A stretch of DNA of 64,000 nt from Mycobacterium triplex. Lineage in GTDB: Bacteria; Actinomycetota; Actinomycetes; Mycobacteriales; Mycobacteriaceae. The stretch is from positions 4,806,152 to 4,870,151 of the forward strand of contig NZ_HG964446.1 of the NCBI RefSeq assembly GCF_000689255.1, read 5' to 3'. Below are positions 34,525-43,515 of this stretch, one piece after another (within the stretch, counting starts at the first letter, position 1; every line of letters starts with the position of its first letter). Position numbers and translations under genes: made by a program. The notes under the pieces are model-generated. The model did not search any database. It saw nothing but the letters and a program-made list of their open reading frames with translations, and was not told the origin of the DNA.

Positions 34525-35514
34525 TCAGCCGGCCAACAGATACGTCGGCAGGTGCGCGTGCGACGCTCCGATGATGCCCAGCCAGTTGAACGGCAAATGG
34601 TAAATCAATATGGTTGCGGCACAGCAGAACCCGATTGCAGCCAGGGTGCGTATCGTCGACTGCAGCGCCGGGCTCCACCGCTCGAATCCGCGTTCGACGG
34701 GCGAGAGTCCGTCAGCCGACGAGACAGCCTGCAACCGCATCCAGGTGTAGAGCAGACCCAACGAGGCCACCAGAAATGACTCGTACAGCGGGAATTGGAA
34801 TTGACTGCCCGCCCACAGCGTCAGCGGCCCATACGTTTGGGCGTAGGCGTAGCCGTGGGTCAGCCGAATGGCCAGATTCTCGACCACGAAGTCGAACACG
34901 AACTCGCCGACCCACACAATGGTCAGCAGCGACACGTTGGACAGGCGCGGCCAGTGGGAGCGCAGCGCGAAATAGGCCGGGCAGCCGACGATGGCCACAC
35001 CGGCGCAGAAGTACACATACATCGGTGGGCCCCACAGCAGCGACTCCGCGTAGCGCGACGAGGCCGCCGGGTTGTGAAACGGCAGATACGCAGTCCAGAC
35101 GCCCATGTTGACGTTGTGGGCGTTCCACGCGAACAGGTAGGTGTAACAGTTCAGGAAGGCGTCCGCGACGAACGCCGCCATCCCACCGAGGACGAACTTG
35201 CCGTCGAGGCTCAAAGCGCCGGTCTTGCGCCACGGTGTCACCACATAGGCCCAGACCAGGTACACCAGCAGTGCCATGCTGAGACCCTCGAAAATGCGCA
35301 ATGCCACCAGATTCCACAACGGCATCCGGTCCTGACCGACCAGGGGAGCCGGCGCGAAATCGCTGGACGCCATCCATCGCACCAGCGCCTGGGCGGCGAT
35401 TACCAGCCACACCACCGCGATTGCGGCCCACACCGTGACCCCGCCCGAGCGGGATGCCTCAACGGCCGACGTGCGATCGCTTCGGTGAAGCGTCGATTCG
35501 GAAACCACGACCAT
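34525..35514 (-). CDS. AveC-like (spirocyclase-type) membrane protein 1
   Basis: 329 residues, six to seven membrane helices. A GGGAGGCG site precedes ATG 35514. Family marks: ALSLDGKFVLGGMAAFVADA, FAWNAHNVNMGVW, FVFDFVVENLA, FQFPLYESFLV and SPVERGFERW. AveC of avermectin producers is a membrane spirocyclase/dehydratase forming a spiroketal, and many mycobacterial proteins are named after it without proof of activity. This copy lacks the C-terminal Cys tail seen in the other three. It has its own promoter gap of about 100 bases after the LLM gene upstream. Confidence 0.8.
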   Translation of the reverse strand: MVVVSESTLHRSDRTSAVEASRSGGVTVWAAIAVVWLVIAAQALVRWMASSDFAPAPLVGQDRMPLWNLVALRIFEGLSMALLVYLVWAYVVTPWRKTGALSLDGKFVLGGMAAFVADAFLNCYTYLFAWNAHNVNMGVWTAYLPFHNPAASSRYAESLLWGPPMYVYFCAGVAIVGCPAYFALRSHWPRLSNVSLLTIVWVGEFVFDFVVENLAIRLTHGYAYAQTYGPLTLWAGSQFQFPLYESFLVASLGLLYTWMRLQAVSSADGLSPVERGFERWSPALQSTIRTLAAIGFCCAATILIYHLPFNWLGIIGASHAHLPTYLLAG

Positions 35515-35614
35515 CGCCTCCCTTTCTTTGAATTAAGATTAAACACCGCCGTCGCCGAGGGTCGCAATAACGTCATACGCACCGCATAAGCGCGATCGCC
35601 CGGCCATCGGGGAG

Positions 35615-36652
35615 CTAGTTCAATTCCGGGATGACCTCGGAACCGATGAGTTCGACCATCTCGCGGTATTCGCCGGCCGGCTGCCCACCCATGTCGATGT
35701 AGATCAGGTTCGTGTCGCTGGTCAGCACCTCCGACCAGACGTTGAGCCGGTCGGCCACTTCCGCCGGGCTGCCGACGATGGCGGGTCCCCGGCTGGTGAG
35801 GAATTCGAAGTCGAATGGCTTGGTGACGAACGCCGGCGGGTCGGGGTTGACCCGCGGGATCACCGTGCTCATCAGCTCGAAGTAGGCCCGGTATCGCGGT
35901 TCCCATCGGTCGCGGGCCGCCTGGCTCGTCTTGGCGACGTTGACGTGCCAGCAGGCGCCGACGCGCGGCTCGCGGGGATGGCCGTAGGACGCGAACTTTT
36001 CCCGGTAGCTGTCGACCACGGGCTTGAACATCTGCGGGTTGCCGAAAGCCGAGGGCAGCATCAAGTCGAGACCCAGGCGGGCCGCCAGGTCTGTGGACGA
36101 CTCCGAGGCGCCGCCGCCGATCCACAGCGGCATCGCGCCGACCGGCGCGGGCTGCAACACGAATTCGCTGATCGCGGCGCGGTGACGAGATCCCGCCCAG
36201 CTGACCTCCTTGCCGGCCCACAACTGGGTGAGCAGTTCCACGTTCTGGGCGAACAACTCGTGCGAATCCTCGAGCCGCTGTCCGAACAGCGTGTAGGTGG
36301 AGACGAAGAAATTGCCCCGGCCGACGACGACCTCGCAACGTCCACCCGACAAGGCATCGACGGTCGCATAGTCCTCGGCGACCCGGATCGGGTCTAAGTT
36401 CGCCGCCAGCGTCACCGCGGTGGAAAGCCGCAACCGGGACGTGCGTTCCCCGATCGCGGCCAGGACGACCGGCGGTGCCGAAGTCGTGTACTCCAGCCCG
36501 TGATGTTCGCCGATGTGTACACCCTCGAACCCCGCTTCGTCGGCGACCACGGCGGCCTCGACGATGGCCCGGTGCCGTTCGGCAGCCGTGGGGGTGACCC
36601 CGGTGACCGGATCGGTCACCACGTCACCCAGGGTCATCAGACTCAGCTTCAT
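35615..36652 (-). CDS. luciferase-like (F420/FMN-type) oxidoreductase
   Basis: 345 residues. Start MKLSLMTLGDVVTDPVTG, followed by GFEGVHIGEHHGLEYTTSAP, the GEHH pattern of alkanal-monooxygenase-like LLM proteins, and GGRCEVVVGRGNFFVS. WIGGGASESSTDLAARLG is the phosphate-binding region. The EHH motif points to the FMN monooxygenase or related F420 subgroup. It is third in the unit that begins with the tandem acyl-CoA dehydrogenase at 40292, 83 bases after the hydrolase gene. Confidence 0.92.
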   Translation of the reverse strand: MKLSLMTLGDVVTDPVTGVTPTAAERHRAIVEAAVVADEAGFEGVHIGEHHGLEYTTSAPPVVLAAIGERTSRLRLSTAVTLAANLDPIRVAEDYATVDALSGGRCEVVVGRGNFFVSTYTLFGQRLEDSHELFAQNVELLTQLWAGKEVSWAGSRHRAAISEFVLQPAPVGAMPLWIGGGASESSTDLAARLGLDLMLPSAFGNPQMFKPVVDSYREKFASYGHPREPRVGACWHVNVAKTSQAARDRWEPRYRAYFELMSTVIPRVNPDPPAFVTKPFDFEFLTSRGPAIVGSPAEVADRLNVWSEVLTSDTNLIYIDMGGQPAGEYREMVELIGSEVIPELN

Positions 36653-36735
36653 GTCCGCTCCTTGCTCTGCCGGGTATCAATCGTTGTTGGGTTTGCGGTC
36701 GGCGCGAGGAACTGGCCGTCCTCGCTTCGGTGTCC

Positions 36736-37953
36736 TCAGCCCACGTCAAAGCCGTTGCGGTGCAACCAGTCACGGACGTGGTCGGCCGCCCGCGACAAAT
36801 GCGATCGCTGATCGGCGCCGGTGAAGTAGTGGTTGGCCTCAGGCAGGTCCACCCGCTCCTTGTCCTGATGACCGATCGCATCGAACACCTGCGCCTGATG
36901 ACTGGTCGGCACCGCGTCGTCGCAGCCGTTGACGACCATCAGCACCGGGACCGACACCCTGGGCGCGGCATCGGCGGCGTCCACCTGGGCGGTGTCCAGA
37001 CCCCACTGCGATAGCCAGCTGCGCGCGGTGGTGAACCGCATCAGCGCTCCCGGGCTGGTGTTGGCCACCTCCGGGTCACCCAGATAGCTCCACCGCGGTC
37101 GGCGCCCGTTGGGTTCGATGGTGGGATCCAGCCAGCGCGGGTCGGCCATCGTCCCGTGGACGACGAACGAGTGCTCGGCGTGCGGCTTGCCGGCGTTGCG
37201 GAAATCCTGCAACTTCTGCTGCGCGAAAGCGGTGATCCGCCGGTTGCGTTCGCGCTGTCGCGCGCGGTAGGCGGCGAGGAAGTCGGCCGAATAGGGTGGC
37301 TGATTGGGGTTTGCGGGGTCATAGAGGTCGAACTCGGCGTCCCGGTTGCGCTCGGGCACCAGCTCGTCGGTGATCGACGCGTCGAGGAACTCGGTCAGCA
37401 ACCGGTGACGGCTGCGCGGAGCCGCCAGCAGCATCACCGCATCGGCCGGCGGTAGCGAGGTCTCGGCAAGCGACGACGGCTCCCCGGCGGCGGTCTGCGT
37501 GATCGTCGGCTTCTCGGCCTCGGCCTGGTAACCCATCATCGGCGATCCCCCGCCACTCCAACCGGCCAGCACAACGCGCGAGTAACCCAGCCGTTCTCGC
37601 GCGTCACGAACGCAGGCACCAAGGTCGACAAGATGGTTCTCCATCTGCAGCGCGGAGTCGCCGACCGAATACCGGTTCGCGTAGCCGATGACGTGCAGCC
37701 CGGTGCGCGCCAGTTCGGAGAACAGCGGCAGGTAGGCCGGTGAACCGATCGGATGGGACGCCACGATCACCGTGTCGGAGTCGCGGTCGCCGCGCAGCAA
37801 CTGCGCGTAGCGCACCACATGATCCTCGACGCTGCCGTAGACGTCCTTGCGGACCGTATGCTCTTGCGACACCACCAGATACGGGGTGCGCCGGTATTTG
37901 ATCCGCGCGGCCGCCGAACCGGTGGTCGTCGGCTTGTCGGTCTGGGGGGTCAT
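36736..37953 (-). CDS. alpha/beta hydrolase
   Basis: 405 residues. The nucleophile elbow is VLAGWSGGGSPMMGY (GxSxG), the acid is in VNGCDDAVPTSHQ and the His in ANHYFTGADQRSH. A large cap of about 120 residues sits between the Ser and the acid, including a charged YRARQRERNRRITAF stretch. It could hydrolyse a thioester or ester of the pathway product. It overlaps the tandem acyl-CoA dehydrogenase stop by four bases, so the two are made together. Confidence 0.88.
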   Translation of the reverse strand: MTPQTDKPTTTGSAAARIKYRRTPYLVVSQEHTVRKDVYGSVEDHVVRYAQLLRGDRDSDTVIVASHPIGSPAYLPLFSELARTGLHVIGYANRYSVGDSALQMENHLVDLGACVRDARERLGYSRVVLAGWSGGGSPMMGYQAEAEKPTITQTAAGEPSSLAETSLPPADAVMLLAAPRSRHRLLTEFLDASITDELVPERNRDAEFDLYDPANPNQPPYSADFLAAYRARQRERNRRITAFAQQKLQDFRNAGKPHAEHSFVVHGTMADPRWLDPTIEPNGRRPRWSYLGDPEVANTSPGALMRFTTARSWLSQWGLDTAQVDAADAAPRVSVPVLMVVNGCDDAVPTSHQAQVFDAIGHQDKERVDLPEANHYFTGADQRSHLSRAADHVRDWLHRNGFDVG

Positions 37954-40292
37954 GAGCGGCGCACCTCGCGCCAGGGGATGTCACGGTCCACCCGCGGCTC
38001 CCCCGGCAGGCCGAGCACACGCTCACCGAGGATGTTGCGCATCACTTCCGAAGTACCTCCCTCGATCGAATTCGCCAGCGACCGCAGATACGACTTGCGT
38101 ACGTCGGCCCCGCCGTAGGCGGCCGACGCTGTGGGCGCGTGCTCGTCGTAGCCGTCGATGAGTAAGCCGGCCGTTCCCGACATGTCCACGCACAGTTCGT
38201 AGATGGCCTTGTTCAACTCCGCCATTTGCAGCTTGGCGATCGAGCCCTCAGGCCCTGGCCCCCGGCCGGCCTGGGCGGCACGGATGTTGGTCAGCCGCGC
38301 GGCCTCGGCCTGTGTCCACAGCAGCATGAGCCGCTCGGTCACCGCGGCGTTGGTCAGCCCGGCGGCGGCTGCCTCACAATAGATTTCGACGGCGCGGCCG
38401 ATCGGGCCCTCGCCCCGTTGTGCCGGGCGTGCCCCGATCGAAATCCGCTCGTTGGCGAGCGTGGTCATCGCGACCGCCCAGCCCTGACCCACCTCGCCGA
38501 GCACGTCGGCCACCGGGATTCGCACGTCAGTGAGATACACCTCGTTGAATTCGGCCTCGCCGGTGAGTTGGCGCAGTGGGCGCACCTGAACGCCGGCGCT
38601 TCGCATGTCGAGCAGGAAATAGGTCAGCCCCTTGTGCTTGGGCACGTCGGGGTCGGTGCGCGCCAGCAACAAGCCGAACCGTGCGACATGCGCGAGCGAC
38701 GTCCAGATCTTCTGACCGTTGACGACGAACACGTCGCCGTCACGAACCGCGCGGGTGGCCAGCGCGGCCAGGTCGGAGCCGGCTCCGGGCTCGGAGAAGA
38801 GCTGACACCAGATGTCCGCGCCCGAAAAACATGACCGTAGATAGCGGCGTTTCTGCTCGCTGGTGCCGTGCGCATGGATCGTCGGCATGGCCATTCCCAG
38901 ACCGATCACATTGCTCGCCATGTGATCTGGGCATCCGGCGGCGGCAAACCGACGGTCGACGTGTGCCTGCAAGCCAGCATCCAGCGCCCGTCCGCCGCAT
39001 CCCTCGGCGAAGTGCAGGACGGCCAGTCCGGCATCGAATCGTGCCTCGCGCAGCGCGCGGTCGGCCGCGGCGTCGTCGGGCGGGCCGACGGGGTGATCGC
39101 GGAGAAAGTCGTCGATCACAGCGTCGATCGGCGCGGCCGCGTCTGGTCGATCGTCGCCGGCCTGCGCTGCGCTCGGCACCGGAGGGCATGACGTGGCCAC
39201 CACTTCGGCCAGCCGGGCGCGATGAGTCGTCGCCGAACCGAGAAGCAACGCAGAGCTTTTCGCCCGTTTGAGGTACAGGTGCGCGGGGTGTTCCCAGGTG
39301 AACCCGATGCCCCCAAGGATCTGAATGTTGTGCGCGGACAGCCGCGTGTACGCGTCGGAGCAGACGGCGCGTGCCAGGCTCGCCGACAGGGCCAGATTGT
39401 CCGGGTCGTGAACCGCGGTCCACAGCCCGTGGTAGACCACCGATCGGGCTGATTCGACGTCGACGAGCATGTCCGCGCAACGGTGCTTGATGGGCCCGAA
39501 AGACCCAATGGGCCTGCCGAATTGGTATCTGGTGCGAGCGTGGCCAACCGCCATCTCGAGCACGCGGGCCGCCCCGCCGAGTTGCTCGGCGGCCAAATAC
39601 AACGCGGCCAGATCGGCGGTGCGCCGCAGCGCGTCGCCCGCGCCGCCGTCCGAACCCAGCAGAACCGCCGGGCAGGCGTCGAAATGCACGCAGGCCAGCT
39701 TGCGCGTGGAGTCCATCGCGACCAGCGGCGAGCGGACCATCCCGGCCGCGTCGCCGGCAACGGCGAACAGGCAGCAGCCCGAGTGGCTGTGTGCGGCCAC
39801 CAGCACCAGGTCGGCGGCACAACCGTCGACGACGACGTCGGCGGTGCCCCAGACGCTCCAGCGGTCGCCATCGCGGCGGGCGGTCAGCGCGCTGACGGCC
39901 GGAGAGGATCCTAACCAAGCCAGTGCGGCGATCGTGTTGCCGGCGACGATGCCGGGCAGGTAGCGCGCGGCGGCGTCCTCGTCACCAAGCTCGAGCAGCG
40001 CGGTCACCGCCAGGCCCACGGTCGACAGGAACGGCGCACAGAACAGCGCCGCGCCCATTTCTTCGAACACCACCCCGAGCTCCACCGCGCCGGCCCCGCT
40101 GCCGCCGAACCGTTCCGGCACCGCCAGGCCCGGCAGACCCAGCTCCTCGGCAGACTGACACCACACCGTCGGGTCGTAGCCGGATTCGGTCTGCATCTGC
40201 GCACGGACGCTGGCCTCGTCCGAACGTTTGGCCAAGAACTCGCGAACGACCGCGCGCAACTGCTCGGCGTCCTCGCCCGGTACGAAGTTCAC
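37950..40292 (-). CDS. tandem acyl-CoA dehydrogenase fusion
   Basis: 780 residues from GTG 40292; the frame is open to 40367 but that segment would cover the upstream operator-like motif. Residues 1-370 are one acyl-CoA dehydrogenase unit (LGLPGLAVPERFGGSG, GGIGFTWEHPAHLYLKRAKS), residues 400-780 a second (MPTIHAHGTSEQKRRYL, FSEPGAGSDLAALATRA, EGGTSEVMRNILGERVLGLP). Mycobacteria have similar double FadE proteins (FadE34 type) acting on bulky substrates such as sterol side chains. Only the second unit has the full C-terminal substrate/FAD motif. Confidence 0.92.
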   Translation of the reverse strand: MNFVPGEDAEQLRAVVREFLAKRSDEASVRAQMQTESGYDPTVWCQSAEELGLPGLAVPERFGGSGAGAVELGVVFEEMGAALFCAPFLSTVGLAVTALLELGDEDAAARYLPGIVAGNTIAALAWLGSSPAVSALTARRDGDRWSVWGTADVVVDGCAADLVLVAAHSHSGCCLFAVAGDAAGMVRSPLVAMDSTRKLACVHFDACPAVLLGSDGGAGDALRRTADLAALYLAAEQLGGAARVLEMAVGHARTRYQFGRPIGSFGPIKHRCADMLVDVESARSVVYHGLWTAVHDPDNLALSASLARAVCSDAYTRLSAHNIQILGGIGFTWEHPAHLYLKRAKSSALLLGSATTHRARLAEVVATSCPPVPSAAQAGDDRPDAAAPIDAVIDDFLRDHPVGPPDDAAADRALREARFDAGLAVLHFAEGCGGRALDAGLQAHVDRRFAAAGCPDHMASNVIGLGMAMPTIHAHGTSEQKRRYLRSCFSGADIWCQLFSEPGAGSDLAALATRAVRDGDVFVVNGQKIWTSLAHVARFGLLLARTDPDVPKHKGLTYFLLDMRSAGVQVRPLRQLTGEAEFNEVYLTDVRIPVADVLGEVGQGWAVAMTTLANERISIGARPAQRGEGPIGRAVEIYCEAAAAGLTNAAVTERLMLLWTQAEAARLTNIRAAQAGRGPGPEGSIAKLQMAELNKAIYELCVDMSGTAGLLIDGYDEHAPTASAAYGGADVRKSYLRSLANSIEGGTSEVMRNILGERVLGLPGEPRVDRDIPWREVRRS

Positions 40293-40330
40293 GTGGCTCT
40301 CGTCTCGATTTCGACGACCTTGCGTCGGAT

Positions 40331-40351
40331 ATAACCATACATCGTTTGGTT
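40331..40351. promoter_or_regulatory. three-copy 21-bp motif, copy 1
   Basis: On the + strand the site reads ATAACCATACAT then CGTTTGGTT, 39-59 bases upstream of the tandem acyl-CoA dehydrogenase start at 40292. AACCA and TGGTT form inverted arms here. Copies at 41612 and 46205 share ATAA.C and CGTTTGG plus further positions (15 of 21 identical in all three), each in front of a - strand gene. Confidence 0.6.
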
Positions 40352-40397
40352 CAATCTTGCCCACCAAGCCACGAAGCGCACTAGCGGCACCGTCTTC

Positions 40398-41600
40398 TCA
40401 ACCGATCACATCGAAAAGCAAATCCAAACCCTCTGGGCCATTGGCGATTCCGGGGGCCCAGCGCACCTCGGCGTCCGGGTCGGCGAAGCGCAGATTCGTG
40501 ATCCGCTTGAACAGCTCGTCGAAAGCGATCGCAATCTGGATCCGGGCGAAGTGCGAGCCCAGGCAGCGATGGATTCCCAGCCCGAAGCCGGCCGAGCTGC
40601 TGCGACGCACATCGAAGTTCAGCCGCGACGCATCCTCGAAGCGATCCTCGTCGCGATTCGCAGAATCGAAGCGCACCAGCAGCTGTTCGCCTTTTCTGAT
40701 CGTCACGCCACCGAGTTCGACATCCCTGGTGGCGGTTCGACCCAGACAACCGACCGGGGACTCCAATCGGATGAACTCATCCATGTCCTGGCGAATCCAC
40801 GCGGGATCGCGTAGCCGCTGTTCGAGTTCGGGCTCTCGGGCCAGGTGATAGGCGATCGAACCCATTGCGCCGCGCGTGGTGTCGAGACCGCCCAGGAACA
40901 GCACGGTGACGACGCCAAGGCGTTCCTGGTCCGTCAGCATCCTGCCCCCACCGACCGTCCCGGTGGCGATGGCGTTCAGCACGTCGTTGCGCTCAACGGG
41001 ATTCGCCTCGCGCTCGGCAATGTATTGCCCGGCAAGCATGGCAAGTTCGAAAAAGGCTTCGTCGGTGGCCTCCACCGCCACCCGGATCACGACGTCGGCC
41101 GCATGGTCCATCTTCTCGGGGTCGTCCTCGTTGAAGACGACCCGCGACAACGCGTTGCCGACAAACGGACCCGCGTATTCCTTGATGAAATCGACGCGCC
41201 CCTTGTCGATGAAACGCCCGATCAAGTCGATCGCGTTCTTGCGCAACTCGGGCTCGAAGCGCAGCAAGAAGTTGCGGGTGAAGAGCGGGTTGAGGATCTT
41301 GCGCAGTTCGACCTGATAGGGCGGATCGGAGTCGAGCGGGTTGAGCTGCACCGGTGATGGACGGGGAGCGACGCCGGCCGAGGAAAAGGTTTGCGGGTCC
41401 TCGAGGACGCGACGGACGTCCTCGTAGCGGGTTACGACGTACTGGCCGCCGCCGTCGGCATCGGTGTGGGCGACCGGGCAATTGCGCCGCGCGTACGAAA
41501 AGACGCCCCATTTGACCTTCTCGTGCGCCGGGTCCCACATGTTGTAATGCGGCAGGATCGCCGCGGCCGAGCGGTCGGACTCGGCCTGCGTTTCGCCCAT
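40398..41600 (-). CDS. cytochrome P450
   Basis: 400 residues. I-helix LGGLDTTRGAMG, heme loop FGLGIHRCLGSHF with Cys346, and the DARG-less bacterial class I layout. The I-helix has Asp-Thr-Thr in the oxygen-activating position. It is a single gene in its own transcript, divergent from the mycofactocin-type SDR gene, with one copy of the 21-bp motif in the shared promoter. Substrate unknown. Confidence 0.95.
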   Translation of the reverse strand: MGETQAESDRSAAAILPHYNMWDPAHEKVKWGVFSYARRNCPVAHTDADGGGQYVVTRYEDVRRVLEDPQTFSSAGVAPRPSPVQLNPLDSDPPYQVELRKILNPLFTRNFLLRFEPELRKNAIDLIGRFIDKGRVDFIKEYAGPFVGNALSRVVFNEDDPEKMDHAADVVIRVAVEATDEAFFELAMLAGQYIAEREANPVERNDVLNAIATGTVGGGRMLTDQERLGVVTVLFLGGLDTTRGAMGSIAYHLAREPELEQRLRDPAWIRQDMDEFIRLESPVGCLGRTATRDVELGGVTIRKGEQLLVRFDSANRDEDRFEDASRLNFDVRRSSSAGFGLGIHRCLGSHFARIQIAIAFDELFKRITNLRFADPDAEVRWAPGIANGPEGLDLLFDVIG

Positions 41601-41611
41601 ATCGTCGGACG

Positions 41612-41632
41612 ATAATCCATCGTCGTTTGGTT
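41612..41632. promoter_or_regulatory. three-copy 21-bp motif, copy 2
   Basis: ATAATCCATCGT then CGTTTGGTT, 12-32 bases upstream of the P450 start and about 105 bases upstream of the divergent SDR start. A TCGTCGGACGA palindrome (41602-41612) abuts it on the P450 side. A second GGTTAGT lies near 41692-41698, closer to the SDR gene. Confidence 0.6.
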
Positions 41633-41737
41633 AGTCAACGCTTGGGGATGTACAAGGCTGGGGCCGCACAGTACGTTATCGAACATTGATGGGTTAGTTG
41701 GCGCCGCGGCAGACAGTGCCGCTGAACGGAGATCCGC

Positions 41738-42568
41738 ATGGGAGCGTTGGACGGCAAGGTTGCCTTCATCAGTGGTGGCGCGCGGGGCCAGGGCCGCTCG
41801 CATGCGGTGCGGCTCGCCAAAGACGGGGCGGACATCGTCACGTTCGACATCTGCGAACAGATCGACTCGGTCCCCTATCCACTCGGCACCGAAGACGAAC
41901 TCGCCCAAACCGTCGAACAGGTGCACGCGCTTGGGCGTCGGATCGTGGCGGCCAAGGCCGACGTGCGCGACGAGGCCGCGGTCCACAAAGTCGTCGACGA
42001 GGGACTTGCCGAGTTCGGCCGATTGGACATCGTGATCGCCAACGCCGGAATCATGCCCGTACTGGGCCCCACGTCGACCGTGATTCAGGCCTGGCATGAC
42101 TGCATCGACGTCATGCTCACCGGCGTCGTCCACACGATCGAGGCCGCGATTCCCACGCTCGTCGAACAGAATCAGGGCGGCGCGATCGTCATCACCAGTT
42201 CGGCCGCCGGCCTGAAAGGAACGACGCGCAGCCTGCGGTCCAAGACATACGGGATGCTCGGCTACACGGCCGCCAAACATGGCGTCGTAGGCCTGATGCG
42301 TGCTTACGCAAATGCGCTGGGCAGTTACAACATTCGGGTGAACTCGCTGCACCCGACCGGTGCCGACACCCCGATGGTCAACAACGAATCGTTCTTGGGT
42401 GCCGCACCCGATGTGCCCGAACTGTTCGAGGCGATGACGAACATCCTTCCCGTCCCGCTCATACAGGCCGAAGACGTCTCCAACGCGATCGCGTGGTTGG
42501 TCTCGGACGAGGCCCGCTACATCACGGGCGCGACGATCCCCGTTGACGCGGGTGCGACCGCGCGCTGA
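41738..42568 (+). CDS. mycofactocin-coupled SDR family oxidoreductase
   Basis: 276 residues. NAD motif SGGARGQGRSHAVRLAKDGA, then the insertion DICEQIDSVPYPLGT that marks mycofactocin-dependent SDRs, which keep NAD tightly bound and pass electrons to the peptide cofactor mycofactocin. Catalytic residues lie in ITSSAAGLKG and YTAAKHG. It oxidises an alcohol of the pathway. It is followed after 8 bases by the thioesterase gene. No mycofactocin biosynthesis gene is in this window. Confidence 0.93.
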   Translation: MGALDGKVAFISGGARGQGRSHAVRLAKDGADIVTFDICEQIDSVPYPLGTEDELAQTVEQVHALGRRIVAAKADVRDEAAVHKVVDEGLAEFGRLDIVIANAGIMPVLGPTSTVIQAWHDCIDVMLTGVVHTIEAAIPTLVEQNQGGAIVITSSAAGLKGTTRSLRSKTYGMLGYTAAKHGVVGLMRAYANALGSYNIRVNSLHPTGADTPMVNNESFLGAAPDVPELFEAMTNILPVPLIQAEDVSNAIAWLVSDEARYITGATIPVDAGATAR

Positions 42569-42576
42569 CGTACCAG

Positions 42577-43515
42577 ATGTCAGTGGCCCAGCCCGCCGAT
42601 AACACACCTTGGTGGTCAACGATTTTCGAGCTGCGCGAGATCGCCGCCGGCGGCTATGAATCCGCCCCGATACATTCGGGGCTGCCACGGCTGTACGGCG
42701 GCCAAGTCGGGGCACAGAGCCTGTTGGCCGCGGCCGCGACCGTCGATCCCGGCCGCGTCGTGCATTCGCTGCAAACCTCGTTCTTGCACGCGGGCGACGA
42801 CACCCGAGCGATCGCCTACGAAGCCAGTCAGGTCCGTGATTCCCGTTCGATGGCCACCCGCGTCGTCAATGCGCGGCAGGACGGACGGATGCTGGCCACC
42901 AGCGTCGTGTCGTTTCACACCGCGCCGTCGGGCGACTGTCCGGCATCCATCGAGCATGAATGGCCATCGGCCCCCAATGAACCGGTGCCCGACCCCGACA
43001 AGCTGCCATCACGCTCGGCATCATTGTCGGACCGATATGGACCCGACATTCCGGACGCGGCCGCCCCTCGATGGCCGGTCGATCTGCGCTATGTCGATCA
43101 CGTTCCGTGGAGTGATTCGGCGGCCCCGCCACGAAATCGGATCTGGCTGAAAGCGATCGATTATCCTCGTCACATCGCCGGAGCCGATGCCGCCGCGCTG
43201 GCCTTCGCAACGGATCTACCGATGTTCGAACCGGTGTACTTTCCCACCGGAATAGCGTGGCGCGATATGGTCGGTCACACCGCTTTCGTCGGAGCCACGC
43301 TCAACCATTCGGTCTGGTTTCACCGTCCGGCGCGTCTTGACGATTGGCTATTGCTCGAGCAGTTCGCGCCGATCGCGCATGGATACCGGGCGTTCTGCCG
43401 CGGCGAATTGCGCTCCCGTTCGGGACAACTCGTGGCGAGCGTCGCCCAGGAAATGGTATTCGTCACCCCAAGGACCCGTGCGGAGCCGACGGTCAGCAGC
43501 GGTGATCGGACCTGA
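42577..43515 (+). CDS. TesB-like acyl-CoA thioesterase II
   Basis: 312 residues of double hot-dog fold. LYGGQVGAQSLLAAAATV is at 40-56, and TLNHSVWFHRPARLDDWLLL near 241-260 aligns with the catalytic SLDHSMWFHRP segment of TesB. The TesB catalytic Asp is Asn243 here, while the Gln of VAQEMVF is kept. Activity may be altered or lost. The 3' end overlaps the convergent acyl-CoA synthetase gene by 23 bases. Confidence 0.88.
   Translation: MSVAQPADNTPWWSTIFELREIAAGGYESAPIHSGLPRLYGGQVGAQSLLAAAATVDPGRVVHSLQTSFLHAGDDTRAIAYEASQVRDSRSMATRVVNARQDGRMLATSVVSFHTAPSGDCPASIEHEWPSAPNEPVPDPDKLPSRSASLSDRYGPDIPDAAAPRWPVDLRYVDHVPWSDSAAPPRNRIWLKAIDYPRHIAGADAAALAFATDLPMFEPVYFPTGIAWRDMVGHTAFVGATLNHSVWFHRPARLDDWLLLEQFAPIAHGYRAFCRGELRSRSGQLVASVAQEMVFVTPRTRAEPTVSSGDRT

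Noticed and set aside
35532..35539. Second full operator for the TetR protein at 33837
   Set aside because: Only the central octamer ATTAAGAT is shared; the palindromic arms are missing, so it is noted but not called as a site.
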